A DNA stretch of 64,000 nt, taken from contig UQNU01000001.1 in NCBI GenBank assembly GCA_900542555.1, positions 12,647-76,646 of the forward strand, written 5' to 3'. Source of the stretch: an uncultured Collinsella sp. GTDB lineage: Bacteria > Actinomycetota > Coriobacteriia > Coriobacteriales > Coriobacteriaceae. The position numbers were made by a program, and so were the translations under genes. This document shows positions 8,468 to 16,472 of the stretch, in pieces; within the stretch, counting starts at the first letter, position 1; every line of letters starts with the position of its first letter. Under the pieces are notes generated by a model. That model searched no databases. It was not told where the DNA came from and was given only the letters and a program-made list of their open reading frames with translations.

Positions 8468-9403
8468 GTGAACATTCTGGTTTTGCTGCCCGTCAACGAC
8501 CGTCATCGCGCAATTCTTGAGTCGAGCGCTCCGGGCGAGGACTTTATCTACACGAGCCCCGACGCCGCCACGCGCGAGCAGGTCGCCGATGCCGACGTGA
8601 TCCTGGGCAACATCGACCCTGGCATGCTCACGGCATGCGAGCATCTCCAGCTGTTGCAATTGCAGACCGCCGGCTATGACGACTACCTTGCCGCCGGCAC
8701 CGTGCCAGCCGACGCTAAGCTTTCCTGCTCGGTGGGCGCCTACGGCCAGGCTGTGAGCGAGCACATGTTTGCCATGGTGCTGTCTATGATGAAGCGTCTG
8801 CCCGGCTATCACGATCTGCAGCGTGAGCATCGCTGGAAGGATTTGGGGCCGGTTACCTCGCTCAAAAACGCCAACGTGCTGGTGCTGGGCGCGGGCGATA
8901 TCGGCGGCCACTTTGCCACGCTCTGCCGTGGCATGGGTGCGCACGTCCGCGGCATCAAGCGCCATCCGCTCGTCTACCCCATTGTGTTTGAGGACATGGA
9001 CGGCATGGATGCCCTGTCTGAGCGCTTGGCGGAGGCAGACGTCGTCGCATCTTTTATGCCGAGCACACCCGAGACCCGCGGCCTGGCGAACGCCGAGTTC
9101 TTCGCCGCGATGAAACCGGGCGCCTTCTTTGCCAACGGCGGCCGCGGCGACCTTGTGGTCGCCGACGACTTGGTTGCCGCCTTGGAGTCGGGACATCTCG
9201 CCGGCGCCGCGGTCGACGTCACCGACCCCGAACCGTTGCCTGAGACAAGCCCACTGTGGGATGCGCCTAATATGCTCATCACGCCACACGTCTCCGGCTG
9301 GTTCCACCTGGCAGCCACGCTCAACAATGTGGTCGACATTGCCGCGGAGAATCTGCGTCACCTGCAAGCCGGCGAGACCCTGCGCTGTTGGATTGAACAT
9401 TAA
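8468..9403 (+). CDS. D-isomer-specific 2-hydroxyacid dehydrogenase
   Basis: 311-aa NAD(P)-dependent dehydrogenase of the phosphoglycerate/D-lactate dehydrogenase fold, oxidising D-2-hydroxyacids or reducing 2-oxoacids. The nucleotide-binding motif is VLGAGDIGGHFATL, the catalytic Arg is in NGGRGDLV, the Glu in VTDPEPLPETSPLW and the His in TPHVSGW. The start is GTG 8468 with GAGAGGA 6-7 bases upstream; earlier in-frame starts would run through the stem-loop repeat. The distal catalytic-domain residues do not tell the substrate. Family A element copy 1 begins 2 bases after the stop codon. Confidence 0.88.
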   Translation: MNILVLLPVNDRHRAILESSAPGEDFIYTSPDAATREQVADADVILGNIDPGMLTACEHLQLLQLQTAGYDDYLAAGTVPADAKLSCSVGAYGQAVSEHMFAMVLSMMKRLPGYHDLQREHRWKDLGPVTSLKNANVLVLGAGDIGGHFATLCRGMGAHVRGIKRHPLVYPIVFEDMDGMDALSERLAEADVVASFMPSTPETRGLANAEFFAAMKPGAFFANGGRGDLVVADDLVAALESGHLAGAAVDVTDPEPLPETSPLWDAPNMLITPHVSGWFHLAATLNNVVDIAAENLRHLQAGETLRCWIEH

Positions 9404-9405
9404 GA

Positions 9406-9552
9406 ATTACGCCGTTTTACAAACGGCGTAATGAGCCGACGCTGCGAGCCCGCCGTTTGGCCAATCTGCCGTTCAATTTTAAAGGCGCGACCAGAAGGTC
9501 AGCGCCTTTTCATTTCACGGCACTTTGGCTCAAACGGCGGGCTCTCGCTGAC
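9406..9552 (+). ncRNA. Candidate structured RNA, family A copy 1 (3' of dehydrogenase)
   Basis: Helix P1 is 9406-9417 with 9421-9432 (12 bp). P2 is 9446-9459 with 9531-9544 (14 bp). Inside it, P3 pairs TGCCGT (9467-9472) with ACGGCA (9517-9522), and P4 pairs 9481-9492 with 9497-9509 around the loop AGAA. The other copies (46227, 54760) keep all four helices with different bases, keep GACCAGAAGGTC, the internal loops CAATCTG and TTCAA, and keep CGACGCTGC between P1 and P2. I do not recognise the motif. There is no T-run, so it is not a plain terminator. Confidence 0.8.
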
Positions 9553-9645
9553 TTTTATTCGACCTGCGGGATCTGACTAGCGCAGGCTCTGCCTATGAAG
9601 TCCTAGCAGTTCCGTCTTGTCGTTGGCGTTGAAGCATTTGCCCAG

Positions 9646-9687
9646 ATAAAACCTGCCAAAATTAACATCCCTTTTTGGTAGGTTTTA
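9646..9687 (+). repeat. Dispersed stem-loop, family S copy 2
   Basis: ATAAAACCTGCCAAAATTAA followed by a shortened loop and TTTTTGGTAGG. It overlaps the stop codon of the convergent M18 aminopeptidase gene and may work as a two-way terminator between convergent genes. Confidence 0.75.
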
Positions 9688-11070
9688 GAGCTCCACACTT
9701 TCGGCGCCGTTGATGGTTAGGTTGCGCTCGTAGAAGGCGGTGAGAGCGCGGATGGCGTACATCACGTCGCGCACGCCGCCGGTCTCGTAGCTCGAGTGCA
9801 TGGCAAGCTGCGGCAGGCCCACGTCAACGGCATGCATGCTCGCCTGCATGTTCGACAGGTTGCCCAGGGTCGAACCGCCCGCCATATCGCTCTTGTTGGC
9901 GAAGGCCTGCGTGGGCACGTCGGCGTCATCGCAGATGGCTTGGAACACCGCGCGGCTAAAGGCATCGGTGCAGTAGTGCTGGTTGGCGGCTTCCTTGATG
10001 ACAATACCGCCGTTGAGTACGACCTGGTTGCGAACATCGCACTTCTCGGCGTGGTTGGGGTGCACGGCATGCGCGTTGTCGCAGCTCACGAGCATCGAGG
10101 CGGCAAGGGCGCGATGGTACGACTCGTCGTCAAAGCCCAGTGATCCGTTAATGCGGCGCAGCGCGTCGGCCAAGAACGTCGACATGGCTCCTTGCTTGGT
10201 CTCGGAGCCAACCTCCTCGTTATCGAAGCAGCAGAAGACCGAAACGTCGCGCGCGTTCTCGGCACCCAAAAATGCCTGCAGCGAGGTGTAGGCGCAGGCC
10301 AGGTCGTCGAGCTTGGGCGTCGAGATAAACTCGTCGGCCCAGCCCCAAATGCGCGCATCCTGACGATTGACCAGGAACAGATCGCGGCCCAAAATTTGCT
10401 CGGGCTCAACGTCCAGCTCATCGGCAATCAGAGCGTCAAAATCTCCCTGCTTGAGTTCACCGGCGCTGATGAGCGGGCACAGGTCAACGGCTCGGTTGGG
10501 AGCAAAGCTCTCGTTAACGCCACGGTTCATATGGATGGCAAGGCTCGGAATAATGGCAACCTCGCGCTCGGTGGCAAGCAGGCGGCTCTCAATACGGTCG
10601 CCCTCGCGCACCAGCACGCGGCCCGCGAGCGCCAGTGGACGATCGAACCAGGTGTAGTCGATCATGCCGCCGTAGGCCTCGGTGTTCAGACGCAGCGTCT
10701 CGCCTGCGCCGTCGAGCTCGGGCACAGCCTTGACCTTAAACGTCGGCGAATCGCTGTGCGACGCCGTGAGCTGAAAATGATAGTCGCCGGCAACGCCGTC
10801 CTCGCCCCACGTAGCAGCCAGGTCCTCGCCCACCTTAAAGGCAACGACGCTCGAGGTGTTGCGCTGCGTGTAATAACGCCCGCCCGGCTCGATGTCCCAT
10901 GCCGCGTTCTCGGGCAGGTAGGTAAAGCCCGCCTCGTCGAGCTCGGCCATAATGGTCGCCGCCGTATGGAACATGCTGGGGCATGCCTCGATAAAGTCGA
11001 TAAGGTCGTTGGCGGCCTCGATATCGTCGGCCGTCACGTGCGCGCGCTCGGGCGTTTCCTGATCCGTCAT
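9685..11070 (-). CDS. M18 family aminopeptidase
   Basis: 461-aa dinuclear-zinc aminopeptidase of family M18 (aspartyl aminopeptidase/PepC-type), which releases N-terminal residues from peptides in the cytoplasm. The metal-binding signatures are present: ASHSDSPTF (His, Asp), DDLACAYTSLQ (bridging Asp), CFDNEEVGSETKQGA (catalytic and metal Glu), SCDNAHAVHPNHAEKCD and the last His in AMHSSYETGG. ATG 11070 (MTDQETPER) follows GGGGAG at the right distance; a longer reading frame begins 69 bases earlier but has no ribosome-binding site. It is divergent from pfkA. Length is normal for the family. Confidence 0.93.
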   Translation of the reverse strand: MTDQETPERAHVTADDIEAANDLIDFIEACPSMFHTAATIMAELDEAGFTYLPENAAWDIEPGGRYYTQRNTSSVVAFKVGEDLAATWGEDGVAGDYHFQLTASHSDSPTFKVKAVPELDGAGETLRLNTEAYGGMIDYTWFDRPLALAGRVLVREGDRIESRLLATEREVAIIPSLAIHMNRGVNESFAPNRAVDLCPLISAGELKQGDFDALIADELDVEPEQILGRDLFLVNRQDARIWGWADEFISTPKLDDLACAYTSLQAFLGAENARDVSVFCCFDNEEVGSETKQGAMSTFLADALRRINGSLGFDDESYHRALAASMLVSCDNAHAVHPNHAEKCDVRNQVVLNGGIVIKEAANQHYCTDAFSRAVFQAICDDADVPTQAFANKSDMAGGSTLGNLSNMQASMHAVDVGLPQLAMHSSYETGGVRDVMYAIRALTAFYERNLTINGAESVEL

Positions 11071-11219
11071 GCTCTCCCCTTTCGCTGGGTTGATGGTCCC
11101 CTCCAGCATACCCCGCCACGCCAGCGCCGCACTCTTCATTCCGTGCTTAATTCCGCGTTGCCCACCGGCTTGCGAATTTCTAACATTGCTTACATTTCTC
11201 TACGCTTGAGCTAACACGT

Positions 11220-11252
11220 TTTACCCCCGTATCAACAGTGTGCGGGGGTAAA
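11220..11252. promoter_or_regulatory. 10-bp inverted repeat in the M18/pfkA divergent promoter region
   Basis: TTTACCCCCG (11220-11229) and CGGGGGTAAA (11243-11252) are perfectly complementary across 13 bases. It lies between two divergent genes, upstream of a TTATAA-like -10 near 11265, so an operator is more likely than a terminator. Confidence 0.5.
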
Positions 11253-11290
11253 CTTATGCGCATGTTATAACTTGCCCGGAAGGATTCATC

Positions 11291-12370
11291 ATGCTTAGGA
11301 TCGGTCTTCTTACCAGTGGCGGCGACTGCCAGGCGCTCAACGCCACTATGCGCGGCATCGTCAAAACGCTTATGACCAATAGCGAAGAGCCTATCGAGAT
11401 CTATGGTTTTGAGGACGGCTACCAGGGCCTTATCTACAGCAGATTCCGCGTCATGTCGCCCGCCGATTTTAGCGGCATCCTCACCCGCGGCGGCACCATC
11501 CTGGGCACGAGCCGCACGCCGTTCAAGCGCCTGGATACCCCCGAGGCCGACGGCGTCGAGAAGGTGCCCGCGATGGTCCACACCTATCATAAGCTGCAGC
11601 TCGACTGCCTGTTTATGCTGGGCGGCAACGGCTCCACCAAGACCGCCAACCGTCTGCGCGAAGAGGGCCTCAACGTTATCGCCCTGCCCAAGACCATCGA
11701 TAACGACACCTGGGGCACCGAGCTGACGTTTGGCTTTACGAGCGCCATTGACGTCGCCACCAAGTGCATCGACGACATCCACACTACCGCCTCGAGCCAC
11801 GGCCGCGTGTTTGTCATCGAGATCATGGGCCACAAGGTTGGCTGGATCCCGCTGTACGCCGGCGTCGCGGGCGGCGCGGATGTCATCTTGATTCCCGAGA
11901 TTCCCTACGACATGGATAACGTCATCAAGACCATCGAGCATCGCATGGAGACCGGCAGCCGCTTTACCATCGTGGCCGTCGCCGAGGGCGCCATCTCCAA
12001 GGAGGACGCAGCGCTATCCAAGAAGGAGTACAAGAAGAAGCTCGCCGAGCGCACGAGCCCGTCAATCGTGTACGACATCGCCAAGGAGATTGAGGCCAAG
12101 ACCGGTCGCGAGACCCGCGTCGCCATCCCCGGTCACACGCAGCGCGGCGGCCAGCCCGACGCCCAGGACCGCATCTTTGCGACCCAGTGCGGCGTCGAGG
12201 CCGCGCTTGGCTGCCTGCGCGGCGAGTTTGGCTACATGATTGCCCTGCGCGACGGCAAGATGTGCCACATGCCGCTCGAGGATGTCGCCGGCAAGCTCAA
12301 GTATGTCGACCCCCAGAGCGATCTGGTGCGTGAGGCCAAGGCGTTGGGCATCAGCTTCGGCGACGAATAG
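11291..12370 (+). CDS. pfkA: 6-phosphofructokinase
   Basis: 359-aa phosphofructokinase that converts fructose 6-phosphate to the 1,6-bisphosphate, the committed step of glycolysis. Motifs include the N-terminal LLTSGGDCQALNA, GGTILGTSRTPF, GGNGST (111-116), PKTIDND (133-139), HGRVFVIEIMG and HTQRGGQPDAQDR. In this superfamily the residues at the GGDGS glycine and at the residue before TIDND set phosphoryl-donor choice. Here the glycine is kept (ATP-like) but Lys134 is present (PPi-like), a mixed pattern known in actinobacterial ATP enzymes; the Mg-binding Asp of GGDGS is Asn. Donor is therefore probably ATP but should be regarded as open. GGAAGGA precedes the ATG. Confidence 0.93.
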   Translation: MLRIGLLTSGGDCQALNATMRGIVKTLMTNSEEPIEIYGFEDGYQGLIYSRFRVMSPADFSGILTRGGTILGTSRTPFKRLDTPEADGVEKVPAMVHTYHKLQLDCLFMLGGNGSTKTANRLREEGLNVIALPKTIDNDTWGTELTFGFTSAIDVATKCIDDIHTTASSHGRVFVIEIMGHKVGWIPLYAGVAGGADVILIPEIPYDMDNVIKTIEHRMETGSRFTIVAVAEGAISKEDAALSKKEYKKKLAERTSPSIVYDIAKEIEAKTGRETRVAIPGHTQRGGQPDAQDRIFATQCGVEAALGCLRGEFGYMIALRDGKMCHMPLEDVAGKLKYVDPQSDLVREAKALGISFGDE

Positions 12371-12911
12371 CCTCGGCTGGAACTGCTCTCATCGGAGGCC
12401 CCAGGGCTTACCTCCCAAATCGTCCTCGGACATGTCAGGATCCCGCCGTGCGCTTCGCGCGGCGGGATCCTTCCGTCCTGCGGAAAGATTTGGGAGGTAA
12501 GCCCTGGGGCCTCCTGCGGTAACTAAGGAGGCCATGGCTATTCGTCTTCTTGCTGCGGGTGCCTGGGGTAGGATGCGGCGTGCATTTTTGGGAGTATTCA
12601 GCAGCCGAGGGTGCCTGCATACTGGATTTTGGGCGAAAGGCAGGCACCATGAGCCGCATCCTGTAAAAAAACGAGCGGCTCTAGAGGCGTTGGGACTCAG
12701 AATCGGGGCTTTCAGCGCGGTTTTGTGCACCCGCCCCCGCGCTCGCGGACCCCGGGACGCTGAATACTCCGGAATTTGCACGGCGCCCCCTGGGGTACCT
12801 GTGGGCAAAAAGCAACCGCCCCGTCAAAGTATGCATTTGGCGGAGCGGTTTATGCAAAAATACTGCTGCGGGCGCGTCGGCAGCTCGCTAGAACTTGAAT
12901 CCCAGGACAGG
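12371..12911. other. 541-bp intergenic region with nested inverted repeats
   Basis: After the family B hairpin (12394-12514) the region holds further paired arms: AGGATGCGGC (12570-12579) with 12653-12662, inside it GGTGCCTGC (12610-12618) with 12640-12648, and GGAGTATTCAGC (12591-12602) with 12759-12770, whose pairing crosses the first. From 12798, CTGTGGGCAAAAA resembles the arm of the 44740 element. I see no gene with a ribosome-binding site; it looks like overlapping repeat elements. Confidence 0.6.
12394..12514 (+). ncRNA. Long conserved-loop hairpin, family B copy 1 (3' of pfkA)
   Basis: Outer arms 12394-12420 and 12488-12514 are complementary over 27 bp. The inner stem pairs 12437-12448 with 12460-12471. 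Between them are the family's conserved internal-loop strands: GTCCTCG on the 5' side (12422) and CTGCGGAAAG on the 3' side (12478). It begins 23 bases after the pfkA stop and reads in the same sense. Confidence 0.8.
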
Positions 12912-15677
12912 TTACTCGGCGCTCTTGAGGGCGCCGACCATGTCGATCTTGTTGAGGGTACGATTGGTGGCGAGGTTGACGATAAACGTAAAGCCAAAGG
13001 CCAGCAGCACGGCGAGCACGTAGCTCAGTGGCTCGACCTCGACGTCAAAGTACAGCGACGGCATCTGCAAAATGTAGGTAAAGCTCTCGGCCAGCAAGCC
13101 GCCCAGCGGCACGCCCAGCGCAGCGCCGATCGCCGTGAGGATCAACGTCTCCTTGTTGACGTAGTGGTGCACCTCGCCACGGCGGAAGCCCAGCACCTTA
13201 ATGGTCGCCAGCTCGCGCTCGCGCTCGGAGATATTCGTGTTGGACAGTGTAAACACAACCACAAACGACAGGCACGCCGCCATAAAGGTCACGAGCGCCA
13301 CGACCGAATTGATAATCGTAAAGTTCGCATCAGCGTTCGCCTGATGCTCGGCCGTACTCGAAATCGTAAGCCAGCCGTCACTCTTAATCTTCTTGCTAAA
13401 CGCAATCTGGTCGGCCGACGAGCCCTTCAGCAACGCAAGGACACCGTTAAGGCGCGCGCTTCGACCGAACGCGCGCTCATAGGTGCCCTGCGTCATATAG
13501 AGTGTGTTGCCAAGATAGTTGAGCGAAATGTCGCTGACTTTGACCTTGGCAGCATTGAGCGACGAATCCTGGACGTGCGCCGTATCACCCGGCTGAATCC
13601 CCAGCGCCAGCTGTGAACTCTTGCTCAGATACACATCTCCGTCACGCAAAGACAGCGACTCTTTGGACTCGTCCTCAAGGCGCACGTAGTCGTCCAGATC
13701 GTTCACGCGGTCATCGGGCACCACGATTAACAGCACTGTCTCGCTTTTGCCGCCAAATGTAAAGGTGACGTTATCGGTCGTAATCGGCAGCGTCGAAGTC
13801 ACGGTCACACCGGAATCCTTGACCGCGCTTCGCTCGTCGAGCGCCGCGCACGTCTGCGTAAAGTCGTCGGGATTGGCGACCGCCAGCAAGTCGTAGCGCG
13901 TGATATGCCCGTACTGTTTGGGCGAAAGCGCTATCGACGTATCGCGGATGCCCAGAGCGCAGATCACGAGCGCCGTGCAGCCGGCGATACCAAAGATGGT
14001 CATAAAGGCGCGCTTTTTATAGCGGAAAAGGTTGCGTGCAGCGACCTTGTTCAAAAAGCCCATACGGTGCCAGATAAAGCCGATGCGCTCAAGCAAAATG
14101 CGCGAGCCGGCACGCGGGGCCTTGGGACGCATGAGCGAGGCTGGGGTCTCGGCCATCTCGTGGCGGCAGGCGATAATCGTGGCGCCCACCACGCCCACGG
14201 CAAACAGCGCCACCGAGACGATTGAGGACACGATGTCGTACGAAAGCAGCATCTGGGGCAGTGAGTACATGTCGTCGAACACCGTGAACAGGAACAGTGG
14301 TAGGCCCACAAATCCGACAATGTTGCCAAGCACGCCGCCGATCAGACAAGCCCACAGTGAATAGTTCACGTATTTGGACAGGATACGCCCGCGTGAATAG
14401 CCGAGCGCCTTGTACAGACCAATGAGCGTGCGCTCCTCCTCGACCATGCGCGTGGCGGTGGTAAGGCTAATGAGCACGGCGACGACAAAGAAGATGAATG
14501 GGAAAACCGTGGCGATGGCTTCGATCGAAGAGCTGTCGCTCTCCACGCTCGAGTAGCTTGTGATGCTATCGCGGTCCTGGATGTACCAAGTGCATTCGCC
14601 CAGATCGGAAAGCTCGGTACGGGCATCGGCAAATTGCTGGTCGGCGGCTGCGCGGCGCTGGTTCAAATCGGCCTGTGCCTGAACGCGCTCCTCGCTGCCC
14701 TCGGCCATGCGATTGATGTTGTCCTGCTCAACCCCAAAGAGCATATTCGCCTGGCGCTCGGCCGCATCCAAGCTTGCCGGTGTGTCGACCGTCAGTTCCT
14801 GAACACGCGCCTTCTCGCGCTCGTCGCGGATCTCCTCGATATTACTCTTGACCTCGTTGATCTTTGTCGTGTAGGCATCGGAATAGGAGTTGAGGCTCTT
14901 GGCTCCCTCGACGATCACGTGGACGGCGGAGTAGGAGGAAGATGTCGCGGCATCCTCGCTCACATAGAACCTATAGTCCGCAGCCGAAGCAGCGCGAAAG
15001 TCGTTGACGGTCGAGTCGGAGCTCACATCAGTGGGGTCGAGGACCTCGGCCGTAATGGTGTAATCGCCCGCGGCAAACTGGTCCTTAGCGCTTTGGTTCG
15101 ACGAGCTCGCGTCATTGGCGGCAAAGCTCACGGTATCGCCGAGCTTTTTGCCCGAAGCCTTCAGGAACTTCGATGTCACCGCAACCTCATCGGCGCTCTC
15201 GGGCAAATCGCCGTTCACGAGCACCGGCTGATCGATGTTCTCCTTGGAGAGACTTTGCACGACCACGCGCTCGCGCGTTGTGCCCACGGCGGTGTAGGCG
15301 GTCTCGGTGTAGATGCCCTCGGCCGTCTCGACGCCGTCGACCTCTTGGATAGCCGAAAGATCGTCGCGCGTAAAGCCATAGGTCGACTGCACGTTAATGT
15401 CATAGACACTCTGCTGGTCAAAGTAGGCGTCAACCGAATCGCGCAGATCCTCGCAGCCCGCCTTAAGGCCGCACATCACGCTCACGCCAAGCGCGGTGAT
15501 GACCACGATTGACAAGAAGCGCTTAAGACTGCCTCGGATTGTGCGGTAAATGCCACGGCGAAAAATCGTCGGGACCATATCGTTTGAGCTTTGAGCAGTG
15601 CGGTAGGTCGCGAACTCCCAGTCGCGGTCTGCGTGCTCCGTATCGTGGTTTTGGCTGTTTTGGCGATCTTGGTCCAT
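12912..15677 (-). CDS. ABC transporter permease with FtsX domains
   Basis: About 920-aa membrane protein of the MacB/FtsX/LolC superfamily. A first helix (about residues 30-50 of the protein) is followed by a large extracytoplasmic domain with a coiled-coil-like stretch rich in Glu, Arg and Gln (about 275-360), an FtsX domain with helices around 385-510, then a second extracytoplasmic domain and a second FtsX domain near the C-terminus. ATG 15677 lies 6 bases after the ATPase stop; a GTG at 15689 would overlap that stop. With the ATPase it forms a mechanotransmission-type or antimicrobial-peptide-resistance transporter, most likely under the two-component system encoded upstream. Confidence 0.9.
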   Translation of the reverse strand: MDQDRQNSQNHDTEHADRDWEFATYRTAQSSNDMVPTIFRRGIYRTIRGSLKRFLSIVVITALGVSVMCGLKAGCEDLRDSVDAYFDQQSVYDINVQSTYGFTRDDLSAIQEVDGVETAEGIYTETAYTAVGTTRERVVVQSLSKENIDQPVLVNGDLPESADEVAVTSKFLKASGKKLGDTVSFAANDASSSNQSAKDQFAAGDYTITAEVLDPTDVSSDSTVNDFRAASAADYRFYVSEDAATSSSYSAVHVIVEGAKSLNSYSDAYTTKINEVKSNIEEIRDEREKARVQELTVDTPASLDAAERQANMLFGVEQDNINRMAEGSEERVQAQADLNQRRAAADQQFADARTELSDLGECTWYIQDRDSITSYSSVESDSSSIEAIATVFPFIFFVVAVLISLTTATRMVEEERTLIGLYKALGYSRGRILSKYVNYSLWACLIGGVLGNIVGFVGLPLFLFTVFDDMYSLPQMLLSYDIVSSIVSVALFAVGVVGATIIACRHEMAETPASLMRPKAPRAGSRILLERIGFIWHRMGFLNKVAARNLFRYKKRAFMTIFGIAGCTALVICALGIRDTSIALSPKQYGHITRYDLLAVANPDDFTQTCAALDERSAVKDSGVTVTSTLPITTDNVTFTFGGKSETVLLIVVPDDRVNDLDDYVRLEDESKESLSLRDGDVYLSKSSQLALGIQPGDTAHVQDSSLNAAKVKVSDISLNYLGNTLYMTQGTYERAFGRSARLNGVLALLKGSSADQIAFSKKIKSDGWLTISSTAEHQANADANFTIINSVVALVTFMAACLSFVVVFTLSNTNISERERELATIKVLGFRRGEVHHYVNKETLILTAIGAALGVPLGGLLAESFTYILQMPSLYFDVEVEPLSYVLAVLLAFGFTFIVNLATNRTLNKIDMVGALKSAE

Positions 15678-15682
15678 GGGCG

Positions 15683-16384
15683 CTACCACTCGATCGTCTC
15701 GATAGGCACGGGATTTTGCTGGACCGTCTCGCTCTCCACGCGGCCGCTCTTAAAGCGGATCAGGCGATCGGCCATGGGCGCCAGCGCGGAGTTATGGGTG
15801 ATGATGATGACCGTGATGCCCTGCTTGCGACAGGTGTCCTGTAGCAGCTGCAAGATCTGCTTGCCGGTTTTGTAGTCGAGTGCGCCCGTGGGCTCGTCGC
15901 ACAGGAGCAACTTGGGGTTCTTGGCCAGCGCGCGGGCGATGGACACACGCTGCTGCTCGCCGCCCGAAAGCTGCGCCGGAAAGTTAGCAAGACGGTCGCC
16001 CAGGCCAACCTGACGAAGCGTTTGCTCGGCATCGAGCGAATCGGGGCAAATCTGCGCCGCAAGCTCGACATTTTCGAGCGCCGTCAGGTTGGGGACCAGA
16101 TTGTAGAACTGGAAGACAAAGCCGACGTCGGCACGGCGGTATTCCACGAGCTGCGCCTCGTTGGCGGAGCTCACGTCGCGCCCGTCCACCGTCACAGTGC
16201 CGGAGGTTACCGTATCCATGCCACCCAGGATGTTGAGCGCCGTAGTCTTGCCGGCACCCGAGGCGCCCAGGATAATGGCGAGCTCGCCGCGCTCAACGGT
16301 AAAGCTCGCGCCGTCGAGCGCGTGAATGCGGGCATCGCCCTCGCCGTACGCCTTGATGACGTCTTTGAATTCGATATAAGCCAT
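15683..16384 (-). CDS. ABC transporter ATP-binding protein (MacB/LolD type)
   Basis: 233-aa ATPase partner of the FtsX-type permease. Walker A is GASGAGKTT, the LolD/MacB-family insertion is in [26 protein letters not shown], the signature is [15 protein letters not shown], Walker B is [12 protein letters not shown], and the switch His is in IITHNSALA. These features place it in the LolD/MacB/FtsE group rather than among importers. It is directly upstream of the permease, with coupled stop/start, and 86 bases downstream of the histidine kinase gene, a stretch occupied mainly by a family S stem-loop. Confidence 0.95.
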   Translation of the reverse strand: MAYIEFKDVIKAYGEGDARIHALDGASFTVERGELAIILGASGAGKTTALNILGGMDTVTSGTVTVDGRDVSSANEAQLVEYRRADVGFVFQFYNLVPNLTALENVELAAQICPDSLDAEQTLRQVGLGDRLANFPAQLSGGEQQRVSIARALAKNPKLLLCDEPTGALDYKTGKQILQLLQDTCRKQGITVIIITHNSALAPMADRLIRFKSGRVESETVQQNPVPIETIEW

Positions 16385-16436
16385 CGATTAATTCCCATCT
16401 GGTCGGATAACTCCTTAGTATTACCCATTTCGCACC

Positions 16437-16472
16437 GACCAAAAAGGGACAGGTTCATTTTGGCAGGTTTTA
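16437..16472 (-). repeat. Dispersed stem-loop, family S copy 3
   Basis: On the minus strand it reads AAAACCTGCCAAAATGAACC then TGTCCCTTTTTGGTCGG. It begins in the TAA stop codon of the histidine kinase gene and ends about 50 bases before the ATPase gene, so it sits between sensor and transporter genes of one transcription direction and could reduce read-through. Confidence 0.8.

Noticed and set aside
9553..9645. Possible block R copy after family A copy 1
   Set aside because: Only short, weak similarity (TTGTCGTTGGCGTT) could be found; not enough to call.
12534..13616. Plus-strand frame from the repeat region into the permease gene
   Set aside because: It is open by chance across repeats and the antisense of the permease; composition is not protein-like.
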